Assembly (NCBI GenBank): GCA_017889125.1
Contig: JAGHER010000080.1
Span: 1-32,803 of the forward strand
From: Lachnospiraceae bacterium
GTDB lineage: Bacteria > Bacillota > Clostridia > Lachnospirales > Lachnospiraceae
Reading direction: 5' to 3'
DNA length: 32,803 nucleotides
Position numbers and translations under genes: made by a program. The notes beneath the pieces were generated by a model. It saw only the letters and a list, made by a program, of their open reading frames with translations, searched no databases and was not told where the DNA came from. This document shows, one piece after another, positions 1 to 8,947 of this stretch; within the stretch, counting starts at the first letter, position 1, and every line of letters starts with the position of its first letter.

Positions 1-374
1 CAGACCATGGGGGTGAGGATGTTGATGGTGGTGTTTAGCAGGGTGGAGGCCCCCAGGGCCAGGAACATGGAAATCAGGATAAATATGTAGCTGTCGGTGA
101 AGAGATTCACGGCCAGGGCAGCCATCCAGATCCCCATCACCGCCAGGGTGACCTTTTTCCGGTCAAAGGTGTCCAGAAGCTTTCCGCCCAGACTTAAAAA
201 TAAAAGATTGCCCACGTAGCTGATGGTGACGATCAGGGACAGCTGGCTGTCGCTTAAGGCATACCGCTCCTGGAATACAGGGGCGAAGATCCCGCGGAGG
301 GCGTCATTGGAACCCAGTCCCAGCATCAGGATGGCAAAGCAGAGAACTGGAATAAGAATTCGTTTCCCTTTCAT
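1..374 (-). CDS. MFS transporter, N-terminal part (cut by window edge)
   Basis: Read on the minus strand from an ATG at 374, this frame stays open to the window edge and gives 124 residues. It begins MKGKRILIPVLCFAILMLG and contains about four hydrophobic segments. After the second segment is a short basic loop (GGKLLDTFDRKKV), which matches the loop 2-3 signature G-x-L-x-D-x-x-x-R-K-x that identifies the major facilitator superfamily. A ribosome binding site (AAGGAG) lies about 7 bases before the ATG. The gene diverges from the ABC sugar-transport operon that starts at 719, so it may share control with it and may carry a related sugar or product. The substrate cannot be told from this part, and the C-terminal eight or so helices lie outside the window. 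Confidence 0.85.
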   Translation of the reverse strand, partial: MKGKRILIPVLCFAILMLGLGSNDALRGIFAPVFQERYALSDSQLSLIVTISYVGNLLFLSLGGKLLDTFDRKKVTLAVMGIWMAALAVNLFTDSYIFILISMFLALGASTLLNTTINILTPMV

Positions 375-718
375 AAGTAGTCTCCTTTTGATTTCTTTTG
401 ATTTTTCTTTTTCTAAATATTTCTTTCCTTAAAAGTATACCCTTTTTCCCAGACAAAAACTATGCATAATTTGCACAATAGAAAAGAGAATATTGTACTT
501 TTTGCCCTTTTTGCTTTTTTACCCATACAGGATAAGAAAAAAAGCCTTTCTCAGCATAATACCGAATAGAAGCGCAAAAAATGCAATGTTTTTCCTTTCA
601 TACAAACAAAAAATGCATAGATTTATATGCCGCTGTTGTGTAATATATAGACATCCGAGGACATACAGCTGTATACGCAGCCTCACTGTGAAACGCGTAA
701 AAATAAGGAGAGGGCAAG
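375..718. promoter_or_regulatory. Divergent intergenic control region (344 bp)
   Basis: This AT-rich stretch separates the MFS gene from the ABC operon and must hold promoters for both. A perfect 12-bp palindrome, ATACAGCTGTAT, lies at 663-674, about 45 bases before the first permease, and could be an operator. A TATACT hexamer readable on the minus strand near 434-439 is a possible -10 for the MFS gene, but no good -35 accompanies it. I found no convincing sigma-A promoter for the operon and no clean CcpA (cre) site. No gene is supported in this stretch. Confidence 0.4.
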
Positions 719-1627
719 ATGAAAAAAATGAACAAAGCAGCAGCCGCAAATAGGGGAAAACGCTTTGATACACGTCAGGCCTGGGCATTCGCCTTCTGTC
801 TGCCGAATATCCTGTTTTTCCTGATCTTCTTTGTTGCGCCTGCAATCGTGGGAGTGTGGTACTCCCTGACAAACTACAACGGATTTAAACGGATGGATTT
901 TGTGGGACTGAGCAATTACCTGCGCCTTTTCCAGGATTCTGACTTTTACCGGACCCTGTGGCGGACCTTCCTGTACAGTATCGTCTCCGTACCCATCGGC
1001 TATGTGGCTTCTCTGGGCTTTGGACTGCTCTTATCGTCTGAGAGGATCAAGGGAATCACCATTCTTCGTATCCTGATTTACTGGCCGATTCTTTTGTCCA
1101 CCATCATGGTTGGTCTTACCTGGAGATGGATTTTCGGTGAGAGCTTCGGCCTCATTAATTTCCTTCTGGAAAGCGCCGGACTTCCCCAGATCCACTGGGC
1201 CACGGACTCCACGGCGGCTTTCATTACCACCATCATCGCGGGAACCTGGTCCGGATGCGGCACTAACATGCTGATCTTTATCGGCGCCTTAAAGCAGATC
1301 TCCACGGAGCTTGTGGAGGCGGCTACCTTAGACGGCGCAAATAAGTGGCAGGTATTCTGGAACATTACGATTCCCCACTTAAAGCCGGTTTCCTTCATGG
1401 TAATCATTCTGTCGATTATCAGCTCCTTTAAGGTCTTCGCCATGGTACAGACGCTGACCAACGGCGGACCAGGAACGGCCACCACCTACATGATTCAGTA
1501 CATCTACACCACTGGCTTTACCAAGAATCAGGTGGGCTACGCCAGCGCCGCTTCCATGGTGCTGTTTGTGATTCTTCTGATCCTGTCCTTTGTACAGACG
1601 AAGATCAGCGACAAGCAGAGCGATTAA
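719..1627 (+). CDS. ABC sugar transporter permease, LacF/UgpA (CUT1) type
   Basis: The 302-residue product is an inner-membrane permease of a carbohydrate ABC importer. A basic N-terminus is followed by six predicted helices, the first at about residues 22-45 (FAFCLPNILFFLIFFVAPAI). The cytoplasmic EAA loop that docks the ATPase is clear: EAATLDGANKWQVFWNITIP. The start has a strong AAGGAG site. A second permease follows 13 bases downstream and a binding protein after that, the usual layout for oligosaccharide importers of family CUT1. No ATPase gene is in the operon, so, as in many Firmicutes, the energising subunit is presumably a shared MsmX-like protein encoded elsewhere. The linked enzymes suggest pectin-derived oligosaccharides as substrate. 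Confidence 0.93.
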   Translation: MKKMNKAAAANRGKRFDTRQAWAFAFCLPNILFFLIFFVAPAIVGVWYSLTNYNGFKRMDFVGLSNYLRLFQDSDFYRTLWRTFLYSIVSVPIGYVASLGFGLLLSSERIKGITILRILIYWPILLSTIMVGLTWRWIFGESFGLINFLLESAGLPQIHWATDSTAAFITTIIAGTWSGCGTNMLIFIGALKQISTELVEAATLDGANKWQVFWNITIPHLKPVSFMVIILSIISSFKVFAMVQTLTNGGPGTATTYMIQYIYTTGFTKNQVGYASAASMVLFVILLILSFVQTKISDKQSD

Positions 1628-1640
1628 GGAGGGGAGAAGA

Positions 1641-2459
1641 ATGAAAAACGTAAAAAATATCGCAGTACATATTTGTCTCTTTGCGCTTGCGCTTATCTGG
1701 ATCTTCCCGGTAATCTGGCTGATCCTCAGCTCCTTCAAGGACGGCTCGGAGCTTTTCACCTATCCGCTGACCATCCTTCCAGAGCATTTTACCCTGGCAA
1801 ACTATGCTACTGCCTGGGAACAGTTCGACCTGATGCTTTATACCGGAAATACCGCATTTATCACCATCGTGGCTACGGTCATCACCGTAATTATGAGCAG
1901 CATGTGCGGCTACGCCCTGGCAAAATACAGCTACCGCTGGCTTAACCTGCTGTTTCTGTGCCTGCTGGCCACCACCATGCTTCCCACCGAGGTTATCATG
2001 AGTCCCAGCTTTACGGTGTTAAATGCTCTGGGCCTGTACAACAGCCTCTGGGGATGTATTATTCCTACGGTAGGTACCATGACCGGCGTATTCCTGATGC
2101 GGCAGTTCTTCATGTCCGTGCCCAACGAGCTGATGGAATCGGCCAGAATCGACGGCGCCACCGAGGGACAGATTTTTACCCGGATCATGTTCCCCATCTG
2201 TCGGCCGCAGATTGCCATCCTGGCTATCTTCAGCTTCCAGTGGAGATGGAACGATTACATCTGGCCGCTGCTTGCCTTAAGTGATCCCAAGAAGTACACC
2301 CTGCAGCTGGCGCTGCGCACCCTGTCCGGCGCCGAGGCAGTAAACTGGACGGTACTGCTGTCCACAGCGGTGCTGACCATGATTCCGATTTTGATTGTAT
2401 TTATTATTTTCAACAAGCAGATTATGAATGCAAACATGTCGTCCGGCGTTAAGGGCTGA
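1641..2459 (+). CDS. ABC sugar transporter permease, LacG/UgpE (CUT1) type
   Basis: This 272-residue permease pairs with the one encoded just upstream. I place the start at the ATG at 1641 (MKNVKNIAVHICLFALALIW) because an AAGGAGGGG site lies 8-10 bases before it; an upstream in-frame start would run into the previous gene. Six helices are predicted. The EAA loop reads ESARIDGATEGQIFTRIMFP, typical of the second permease of CUT1 systems. The protein ends with the usual short tail after a final helix (IPILIVFIIFNKQIM). Confidence 0.93.
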   Translation: MKNVKNIAVHICLFALALIWIFPVIWLILSSFKDGSELFTYPLTILPEHFTLANYATAWEQFDLMLYTGNTAFITIVATVITVIMSSMCGYALAKYSYRWLNLLFLCLLATTMLPTEVIMSPSFTVLNALGLYNSLWGCIIPTVGTMTGVFLMRQFFMSVPNELMESARIDGATEGQIFTRIMFPICRPQIAILAIFSFQWRWNDYIWPLLALSDPKKYTLQLALRTLSGAEAVNWTVLLSTAVLTMIPILIVFIIFNKQIMNANMSSGVKG

Positions 2460-2499
2460 TGTGGAGAACATTCATCAAAAATAAAGGAGGAAAAGAAAA

Positions 2500-3798
2500 A
2501 TGAAAAAAGAGGCTTATGGAAAAAAATGGAAAATGATGCTGGGAACAGCAGCAGTTGCAGCTATGGGAATGGCGGCACTGACCGGCTGCAGCGGCGGCAG
2601 CAGCTCTTCTTCCGGCGGCGGTGACGGGGAAACCGTAGAGCTGGAGATCCTGCTGGCAGATGACACCCTGGAGGGCGGCGCCATGCAGGCAGTTGTGGAG
2701 AAGTTCAACGAGGAGCATGCCGATCAGGGCGTGCAGGCCTTCGTCAATGAGATTGCTTACGCCGACATGGAGACCCAGATCAAGAACCGTGCACAGGCAG
2801 GAAACCTTCCGGCGCTCTGCAAGATGTCCAATTTCGACACCTACGCAGACTATGTTCTTCCGCTGGATGACACTTCCCTGGATCCGAACAATTTTAACCG
2901 CAATGGCGTGAGAGACGGAAAGCTGATGGGTACCGATATCAACGATACTGCCGTAGGTCTGATTATCAATAAGACCGCTTTTGACAATGCAGGCGTTTCC
3001 TATCCCACCACCGAGGAAGAGCGCTGGACCTGGGATGAGTTTGTGGAGGCCGTAAAAGAGGTTGACGAGAAGAATGAGCAGATCACCACGCCTTTCGTCA
3101 TCGACCACTCCCAGCAGCGTTCCGGATGCATCCTGTACCAGTTCGGCATGCAGTATTTTGATCCGGAAGATTCCAGCCACATTGTATTCCGCAGCGAGGA
3201 CACCAAGGCTGGCATCAACTTCTTCCTGGATATGTTCAAGGACGGCGGCATTTCCAAGCCTTCCATCGGAACCGGCGCAGAGAATGCACAGGACGTATTT
3301 AAGACCGGTACGGTAGCTGCCCACCTGGCAGGTAACTGGGTAATCACCGACTATACCGAAAACATCAAAGACTTTGAGTGGACTCCCGTTCTGATGCCTT
3401 ACGCAAAGGAAAAGTCCACATCCTTAGGCGGCAACTGGTTCTATGCTTTTGACGGCAGCGGCGTAGAGGAGCAGGCAAAGGACTTCCTGGAGTGGTTCTA
3501 CGAGCCGGAGAATTACAAGCTGTACTGCGAGACCGGAAACTATCTGCCCGGAACCAAGGATGTAGAAGTTACCTATGATATCCCCGGACTGGATATCTTC
3601 AACATGGAGATTGCCGCCAGCTGGGATCAGCCAAACTACGATACCTCCGTTACCGAGCAGGAGCACAGCGGCGAAAGCGCAGGCAATGCCCTTCGTGATG
3701 CTTTAGACCGTGCAATCGCCGGTGAGCTGGATGCAGACGGCGTTATGGATTACGTAGTGAAGCAGCATTTAGACAACCTGACCGGACTTCACGAATAA
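2500..3798 (+). CDS. Extracellular sugar-binding lipoprotein (family 1 SBP)
   Basis: The 432-residue product is the solute-binding component of the importer, anchored outside the membrane by a lipid. The signal peptide ends in a lipobox, LTGC, with the modified cysteine at residue 30, followed by a Gly/Ser linker (SGGSSSSSGGG). The mature part has the family 1 layout: an early hydrophobic strand (VELEILLADDT), a DEFVEAVKEV-type helix and an aromatic-rich C-terminal half (GGNWFYAFDGSG, FLEWFYEPENYKLY). The AAGGAGG site at 2484-2490 is strong. A terminator-like hairpin just after the gene would raise its transcript level over the enzymes. The ligand is inferred from neighbours to be an oligosaccharide from pectin. 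Confidence 0.93.
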   Translation: MKKEAYGKKWKMMLGTAAVAAMGMAALTGCSGGSSSSSGGGDGETVELEILLADDTLEGGAMQAVVEKFNEEHADQGVQAFVNEIAYADMETQIKNRAQAGNLPALCKMSNFDTYADYVLPLDDTSLDPNNFNRNGVRDGKLMGTDINDTAVGLIINKTAFDNAGVSYPTTEEERWTWDEFVEAVKEVDEKNEQITTPFVIDHSQQRSGCILYQFGMQYFDPEDSSHIVFRSEDTKAGINFFLDMFKDGGISKPSIGTGAENAQDVFKTGTVAAHLAGNWVITDYTENIKDFEWTPVLMPYAKEKSTSLGGNWFYAFDGSGVEEQAKDFLEWFYEPENYKLYCETGNYLPGTKDVEVTYDIPGLDIFNMEIAASWDQPNYDTSVTEQEHSGESAGNALRDALDRAIAGELDADGVMDYVVKQHLDNLTGLHE

Positions 3799-3857
3799 AA
3801 CCGGACATTTACCGGCAGGGATGGGTTTTACCAAAAAGGAATATTGACGGATGAACA

Positions 3858-3924
3858 GGGGGCGTGGCAGAAGGCTTTCACTCGGTTTCCATACCGGGCC
3901 GTAAGCTTCGCCATGCCCCCTTTT
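3858..3924 (+). terminator. Intra-operon terminator or attenuator hairpin
   Basis: The arms GGGGGCGTGGC (3858-3868) and GCCATGCCCCC (3910-3920) pair over 11 bp with one G-U, and TTTT follows at once. The stem continues inward through GAA/TTC and GCTT/AAGC with single-base bulges, and a small inner hairpin can form. It lies between the binding-protein gene and the enzyme genes. It is likely a leaky terminator that keeps the binding protein more abundant than the enzymes, or a processing or stability element. Confidence 0.65.
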
Positions 3925-3962
3925 GCACCAGAAAAACGGGAATGAAAAGAGGAAAAACGGAA

Positions 3963-6449
3963 ATGGAACTGACATATGCGATCGGAAAGGGAGAGACCAT
4001 AAGCCGCTGGAATCTGACGCCTATGGGACGGGAGCCCTTCCGGTCACCGAAAATGGCCTTTGATGCGCCGGTAAATATGGAGGAATCTTACGTGCAGGTG
4101 GTCTATCCGGTGCGTGAGGCTTTCTGGAAGGAGGAGCGCATCAAAAAGGCTGCCCTCTATAAAGGGGAATACCCGCTTTTGTATTTTCCCTTTGAAAATA
4201 ACCGCGTGGATCTGTCCACCTTTATTCACACGCCCCATTATCTTTATGTCCATGCCAGAGCTGGACTGCGGACAGAGCGGGAGGGGCTTTATCCCTTCCA
4301 GGTGTGCACCTGCGGCGGAATAAAGATCTGGGTAAACGGAGAAGAGCTGGCAGTTTTCGCTCCCTACACCCGCAATATCCCGGCCAGCACGCAGATTGCG
4401 CTGCCTCTTAAGGAAGGGGATAATGAGATTCAGGTGTATGCCGATGAGCTGGCGGAGCGGGATGTGTTCTTTTACTTTGAGCTTCGCTATGAGGGGGGTG
4501 AGCCCCTTTGGGGAAAGGCGGAGACGAAGGAGGATCCAGAAGAAATCCTTCAGGCAGAGGCATTTTTAAAAAGCTGCTATTTTGAGCAGGATATGTATAC
4601 GGAGGGACAGGTAAAGCTTTTCTATGACCCGTTGCTGCTTGCAGAGGATGTGCCGGTGTGGATCACCATGCGGCCCTTCGGCACCGGCATGGAGATTGGC
4701 GATGCAGAATATGTGGAGCGAAAGGCGGAGAAAGGCCGGAATTTCCTTGTGGCGGCAGAGGTAAAGGACAGTCCCATCCGCATATCCCGGGTGTCTGTAT
4801 GCCGGAAGGTGGGGGAGTATGTTATTCCCCGGAACCTTTTTGTGGGAATCATCCCCAGGGAGAAGATCTGTCTTACGCCGGCCGGTTCCATAGCCGGGCG
4901 GAAGCGCCAGGCCCTTCAGTTTCTTGCAGAGCATGGGGAGCCGGGATTTCCCAAGGTAATCAGCGTGCTGGAGCTTTCCGGCAGCTTTAACGAGGCGGCG
5001 GAGGAAAGCTTTGCCATGGCCTGCAGAAAGATTGAGGCCCATGAGGATTGTGCTGATTTCAGCCTGACGCCTTTTGTGCTGTTAAAGACCCGCTACAGCC
5101 ATCTGCTTTCGCCGGAGAAGGAAAAGCGGATTCGGGATATGGTGGTGAATTTCCGCTATTGGATTGACGAGCCGGGAGACGACGTGATGTGGTATTTCAG
5201 CGAGAACCACGCCTTTCTGTTTCACTGCTGTCAGTATTTGTGGGGATTTTTGTACCCGGATGAAGCGTTTTCGGCCAGCGGGTGCAGCGGAAGAGAGCAG
5301 TATGCCATAGGAAAAACGCGGGTGGAGCAGTGGTTTGACGCCTTTTTTGCTTACGGTTTTGCCGAGTGGAACTCTGCCACCTACATTCCCATTGACCTGA
5401 TTGGCTTCTTCACCCTGTATCTTGCTGCACCGGATGATTCCATAAAAGACATGGCGCGGCGGGCATTGGATGAGACCATGAAGCTGATTGCCTGGAATTC
5501 TTTCCAGGGGGTGATGAATACCACCTACGGCAGGACCTACGAGGAGAACATCAAGACCCGCATCCAGACGGAACCGAATTTCATCAGCTGGATTTCCAGC
5601 GGCGAAGGGTATGTAACCTTCTTTGGCAATGCCTCCTGCCTTTACGCGGTCAGCGATTATGAGCCGGAGGACTACGGGGCAGTCTGCAGGCTGGAAGAAG
5701 GGGAGGGGGCATCTCTGTCCTACTGCCAGGGCATGGGCCAGGTATCCATCGACGTATACCGCACCAGCCAGTATCTGACGGCAGGCCTTCAGGCCTTTAA
5801 GCCATTTTGCCACGGCCATCAGCAGCATCTGATGAATGTGGTCATCGGAAAGGAAAAGCCTGCGGTTTTCTACGTGAATCACCCGGGCGAGCGGCTGTTC
5901 AGTGGGGAGAACCGGCCCAGCTACTGGGCGGGAAACGGCACGATCCCCTGGATGTGGCGGTACAAAAATGTGACGGTAATGCTGTTTGACACGGATCCCC
6001 AAGAGCTGGTTCACTGGATTCACGCTTACGCGCCTCTTTATGAGTATGAGGAGTATCAGATCGACGGACAGTGGTTTTTTGCCCGGTCCGGCGACGGCTA
6101 TCTTGGTTGCTGGTTTTCCAATCACTACCAGCTTACCGGCCAGGGAGCCAATACCGGCAAGGAGCTGGTGAGCCAGGGCCTTTCCCATGGAGTGATGGTA
6201 AAATGCGGTTCCAGAGCAGAGTTTGGAAGCTTTGGGGCATTCTGCAGGGCCATGAAGGAGATGGAGATTTCCTGGTCGAGAGAAGAGGGCATTCATCTGG
6301 AGGACTGTCAGTACGGTGCCATATATGCCAGCCGGGAAAGGGGATTTCTGGTTAATGGGATCCTCCAGGAAAAGGAGACGAAAAAAGACCTGGTTCTTGC
6401 GAAAGAAAAACAGATAATTTATAATTTTAAAGGAGAAGCAAATGTATAA
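3963..6449 (+). CDS. Large uncharacterised protein, possible (alpha/alpha)-toroid polysaccharide-active enzyme
   Basis: I do not recognise the family with certainty. The start at 3963 (MELTYAIGKGETISRWNL) is chosen for an AGAGG site about 11 bases upstream; 3942 is an alternative. The 828-residue product has no signal peptide, so it should be cytoplasmic. Residues ~1-270 look beta-rich. Residues ~290-600 look helical and contain W-Y-F-S-E414-N415-H416 and Y-G-R524-T-Y526. Residues ~600-828 look beta-rich again (VNHPGERLFSGENRPSYWAG near 640-660). Helical toroid followed by beta-sandwich, with an Asn-His pair and a Tyr/Arg cluster, is the architecture of heparinase-like lyases and some hydrolases. 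With GH28 and GH105 next door it probably acts on a pectin oligosaccharide. A glycoside hydrolase is equally possible. Its end overlaps the GH28 gene by 8 bases, implying coupled translation. Confidence 0.6.
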   Translation: MELTYAIGKGETISRWNLTPMGREPFRSPKMAFDAPVNMEESYVQVVYPVREAFWKEERIKKAALYKGEYPLLYFPFENNRVDLSTFIHTPHYLYVHARAGLRTEREGLYPFQVCTCGGIKIWVNGEELAVFAPYTRNIPASTQIALPLKEGDNEIQVYADELAERDVFFYFELRYEGGEPLWGKAETKEDPEEILQAEAFLKSCYFEQDMYTEGQVKLFYDPLLLAEDVPVWITMRPFGTGMEIGDAEYVERKAEKGRNFLVAAEVKDSPIRISRVSVCRKVGEYVIPRNLFVGIIPREKICLTPAGSIAGRKRQALQFLAEHGEPGFPKVISVLELSGSFNEAAEESFAMACRKIEAHEDCADFSLTPFVLLKTRYSHLLSPEKEKRIRDMVVNFRYWIDEPGDDVMWYFSENHAFLFHCCQYLWGFLYPDEAFSASGCSGREQYAIGKTRVEQWFDAFFAYGFAEWNSATYIPIDLIGFFTLYLAAPDDSIKDMARRALDETMKLIAWNSFQGVMNTTYGRTYEENIKTRIQTEPNFISWISSGEGYVTFFGNASCLYAVSDYEPEDYGAVCRLEEGEGASLSYCQGMGQVSIDVYRTSQYLTAGLQAFKPFCHGHQQHLMNVVIGKEKPAVFYVNHPGERLFSGENRPSYWAGNGTIPWMWRYKNVTVMLFDTDPQELVHWIHAYAPLYEYEEYQIDGQWFFARSGDGYLGCWFSNHYQLTGQGANTGKELVSQGLSHGVMVKCGSRAEFGSFGAFCRAMKEMEISWSREEGIHLEDCQYGAIYASRERGFLVNGILQEKETKKDLVLAKEKQIIYNFKGEANV

Positions 6450-7773
6450 TATTCTGGATTACGGCGCTGTGGGAGACGGCGCTGCCAATGACGGACCGGC
6501 CATACAGCGGGCCATTGATGCCTGCAGCCAGGCAGGCGGCGGCCGCGTTTTATTCCCGGGCGGCCGGGTATATTCTTCCGGTCATGTAGCCCTCCGCTCC
6601 AATGTGGAGGTGCATCTGGAGATGGGCGCGGTGTGGAAGGCCAGCAGTGATCTGAAGGATTACTATTCCTTAAGAGAGCTTCCGGAAAGCCTGGAAAGAG
6701 AGGGCGGGGTGCCCTCCTACGTAAACTGCGAATACGCAGGACGGCCCTATCTGGTCTTTATCCACGCCTTTGACGTGGAAAACGCTGCCATTACCGGCTT
6801 CGGCGTCATTGATGGCAATGAGAGCATATTTTATGGAACAGATACGAAATACCATATCGAGGGGAGCTTTTATCCCCGGGTGCCGGTGCTCTTCCTTGAG
6901 GCGGTGCGCCACCTGACCATCCGGGATATCCGTATCCAGGGAAGCGCCTTCTGGACCCTTCATATGGTGGGCTGCGAGGATGTGCTGATAGACGGCATCC
7001 GCATATTAAACAACCTGCGCATGGCAAACTGCGACGGCATCGACCCGGATCACTGCCGGAATGTGCGCATCACCAACTGCCATGTGGAGTGCGGCGATGA
7101 TGCCATTGTGTTAAAAAATACCGCTGACCATATGCAGTACGGCCCTACGGAGAATGTGCTGATTTCCAACTGCACCCTGGTTTCCACCAGTGCAGGCATC
7201 AAGTTCGGCACCGAGGGAGAGGATGATTTCCGGAATGTATGCGTCACCAACTGCAGCATTTCCAATAGCAACCGGGGCATTTCCCTTCAGATCCGGGACA
7301 AGGGCAATGTGGAGAATGTGATGTTTTCCAATATTACCATCGAGACCCGGCGGTTTTCCTACCAGTGGTGGGGACGGGCCGAGGCCATCAGCCTGACGGC
7401 CGCCGACCGCAAGCCTGGGGTGAAGGCCGGAAAGATCCGGAATGTGACCTTCCGCGACATTCACTGCCGGGGAGAGAACGGCATCCTTCTTTTTGGAAGC
7501 CCGGACAACTGGATTGAAAATATTGCCTTTGAGAATGTGTCGGTGGAGCTTAAGAGAAGGTCAAAATGGGAGATTGAAGGATATGACCGGCGGCCCTGCC
7601 CTGATGTGACGGACGACGGGCTGATTAAGAGCAGGATTTCCGGCATTTACGCCGATTACGTAAAGGGGATTCATCTTAACCGCCTGCAGGTATCCTGCTC
7701 GGAGGAATTCCTTCCTTATTATCAAGAAGAAAAGACCTTCCTGCACGTACAGGACAGTTCAGACACCATATAA
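6442..7773 (+). CDS. GH28-like glycoside hydrolase (polygalacturonase superfamily beta-helix)
   Basis: The 443-residue protein has the GH28 parallel beta-helix pattern: an N-terminal strand (DYGAVGDGAANDGPAIQRAI) typical of pectin-active helices, then repeated N-V-x-I-x-N-C turns. The catalytic aspartates of the family are present in N196-C-D198-G and G218-D219-D220-A. The usual G-H-G segment is replaced by S250-A-G-I-K-F-G, so the conserved histidine is missing, and the R-I-K segment is Q-I-R-D near 283-286. No signal peptide is present, so it works on imported oligosaccharides, presumably trimming galacturonate- or rhamnose-containing chains. The start has AAGGAG 8 bases upstream and overlaps the previous gene. 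The exact sugar specificity cannot be set from sequence. Confidence 0.85.
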   Translation: MYNILDYGAVGDGAANDGPAIQRAIDACSQAGGGRVLFPGGRVYSSGHVALRSNVEVHLEMGAVWKASSDLKDYYSLRELPESLEREGGVPSYVNCEYAGRPYLVFIHAFDVENAAITGFGVIDGNESIFYGTDTKYHIEGSFYPRVPVLFLEAVRHLTIRDIRIQGSAFWTLHMVGCEDVLIDGIRILNNLRMANCDGIDPDHCRNVRITNCHVECGDDAIVLKNTADHMQYGPTENVLISNCTLVSTSAGIKFGTEGEDDFRNVCVTNCSISNSNRGISLQIRDKGNVENVMFSNITIETRRFSYQWWGRAEAISLTAADRKPGVKAGKIRNVTFRDIHCRGENGILLFGSPDNWIENIAFENVSVELKRRSKWEIEGYDRRPCPDVTDDGLIKSRISGIYADYVKGIHLNRLQVSCSEEFLPYYQEEKTFLHVQDSSDTI

Positions 7774-7797
7774 AGGCCCGCGAAAGGAGAGCATGAA

Positions 7798-8895
7798 ATG
7801 CAGCACACAGCAGCAGAAATCGATATGCAGATGAAGAAATATCTGGACAGCTTTGAAAAAGTATTATATGAGGAGGATTCCCAGTTTCTGGACGGCATGA
7901 AGACCAGGAGCCTGGCCAATGATGACATCCGCCGGTATCAGTTCTGGGAGTGGACCCAGGGCGTAGGCCTTTTCGGCGTGTGGAAGCTTTACCGGGAGAC
8001 GGGCGAGAAACGCTACATGGATATCCTGATTTCCTATTATGAGCGCCAGCTGAAGGTAGGCCTGCCTGCCAAAAATGTAAACACCGTAACCCCTCTTCTT
8101 GCCATGTCCTACGTGGCGGAGGAGCTGAAAAATGACACCTACATGGCCATCTGCCGGGAGTGGGCAGAGTGGATCTACAAGGATTTCCCCAGAACAAAAG
8201 AGGGCGGCCTGCAGCACATCACCTCCGATTCCATCAATGAGGGAGAGCTCTGGGACGATACTCTGTTTATGACGGTGCTTTTCCTGGCCAATATGGGCCG
8301 GATTCTGGGCGAGCAGAAATACATCGACGAGGCGGAATACCAGTTCCTCCTTCATGTCAAGTATCTGGCGGACAGAAAGACCGGGCTGTGGTACCACGGC
8401 TGGACCTTTAAGGGCGACCACAATTTCGCCGGGGCCTTCTGGGGCCGGGGCAACTGCTGGGTGACGGCAGCGATCCCCGAGTTTCTGGCCATGGTTTCCT
8501 GCTCGGCAGGGGTAAAGAAATTCCTGATCGGGGCGTGGCGCCGTCAGGTGGAGACGCTTGTTAGACTTCAGGAGGACAACGGCATGTGGCATACCCTGGT
8601 GGATGATCCCGATTCCTATCTGGAAGCCAGCGCCACCTGTGGCTTTGCCTACGGCATCTTAAAAGGCGTCCACATGGGCTTTGGCGAGAAGGCCTGGGCG
8701 GACAATGCCCTGAAGGCCATCGATGCCATCATGGAGGCCACCGATGAGGAGGGCGTGGTGCATCAGGTTTCCTATGGCACTCCCATGGGACGGGAGAGCA
8801 AGGATTTCTACAAGCAGATTGCCTTAAAGCCCATGCCTTACGGACAGGCCATGGCCATGCTCTTTTTCATGGAATGCCGGAAATTTGCTGAGTGA
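7798..8895 (+). CDS. GH105 unsaturated rhamnogalacturonyl hydrolase (YteR/RhiN-like)
   Basis: The 365-residue protein is a cytoplasmic (alpha/alpha)6-barrel hydrolase. Proteins of this family hydrate and split the unsaturated uronic acid that lyases leave on the non-reducing end of pectin fragments. The hallmark E-L-W-D153-D154-T-L-F-M-T is present and corresponds to the catalytic-aspartate segment of Bacillus YteR, as is the later W-G-R-G-N-C-W segment lining the site. Length agrees with the family (about 350-380). AAAGGAGA precedes the ATG by about 8 bases. Its presence implies that lyase-generated, unsaturated fragments reach the cytoplasm or are made there, which fits the two toroid proteins on either side. 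A 14-bp direct repeat of its 3' end lies just downstream. Confidence 0.9.
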   Translation: MQHTAAEIDMQMKKYLDSFEKVLYEEDSQFLDGMKTRSLANDDIRRYQFWEWTQGVGLFGVWKLYRETGEKRYMDILISYYERQLKVGLPAKNVNTVTPLLAMSYVAEELKNDTYMAICREWAEWIYKDFPRTKEGGLQHITSDSINEGELWDDTLFMTVLFLANMGRILGEQKYIDEAEYQFLLHVKYLADRKTGLWYHGWTFKGDHNFAGAFWGRGNCWVTAAIPEFLAMVSCSAGVKKFLIGAWRRQVETLVRLQEDNGMWHTLVDDPDSYLEASATCGFAYGILKGVHMGFGEKAWADNALKAIDAIMEATDEEGVVHQVSYGTPMGRESKDFYKQIALKPMPYGQAMAMLFFMECRKFAE

Positions 8896-8924
8896 TTGAA
8901 ATGAAAAAATGGAAATTTGCTGAG
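8879..8924 (+). repeat. 14-bp direct repeat at the GH105 3' end
   Basis: The sequence GGAAATTTGCTGAG occurs at 8879-8892, where it encodes the last residues of the GH105 protein, and again at 8911-8924, 32 bases later. The second copy falls in a 16-codon frame (8901-8951) whose stop overlaps the ATG of the next gene. The repeat looks like a small local duplication scar; no function is claimed. Confidence 0.6.
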
Positions 8925-8947
8925 ATAGGAAGGAATGGACATCCATT

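Noticed and set aside
687-702. cre-like sequence TGAAACGCGTAAAA before the first permease
   Set aside because: The central CG is out of place relative to the CcpA consensus and symmetry is poor.
5082-6296. Long open frame on the minus strand (404 codons) opposite the large unassigned gene
   Set aside because: It lies fully inside a better-supported gene with a ribosome binding site and operon context. Long antisense frames are common in GC-rich coding DNA, and no site precedes it.
7864-8592. Antisense frame of 242 codons opposite the GH105 gene
   Set aside because: The + strand carries clear GH105 motifs. The antisense product has no recognisable domain.
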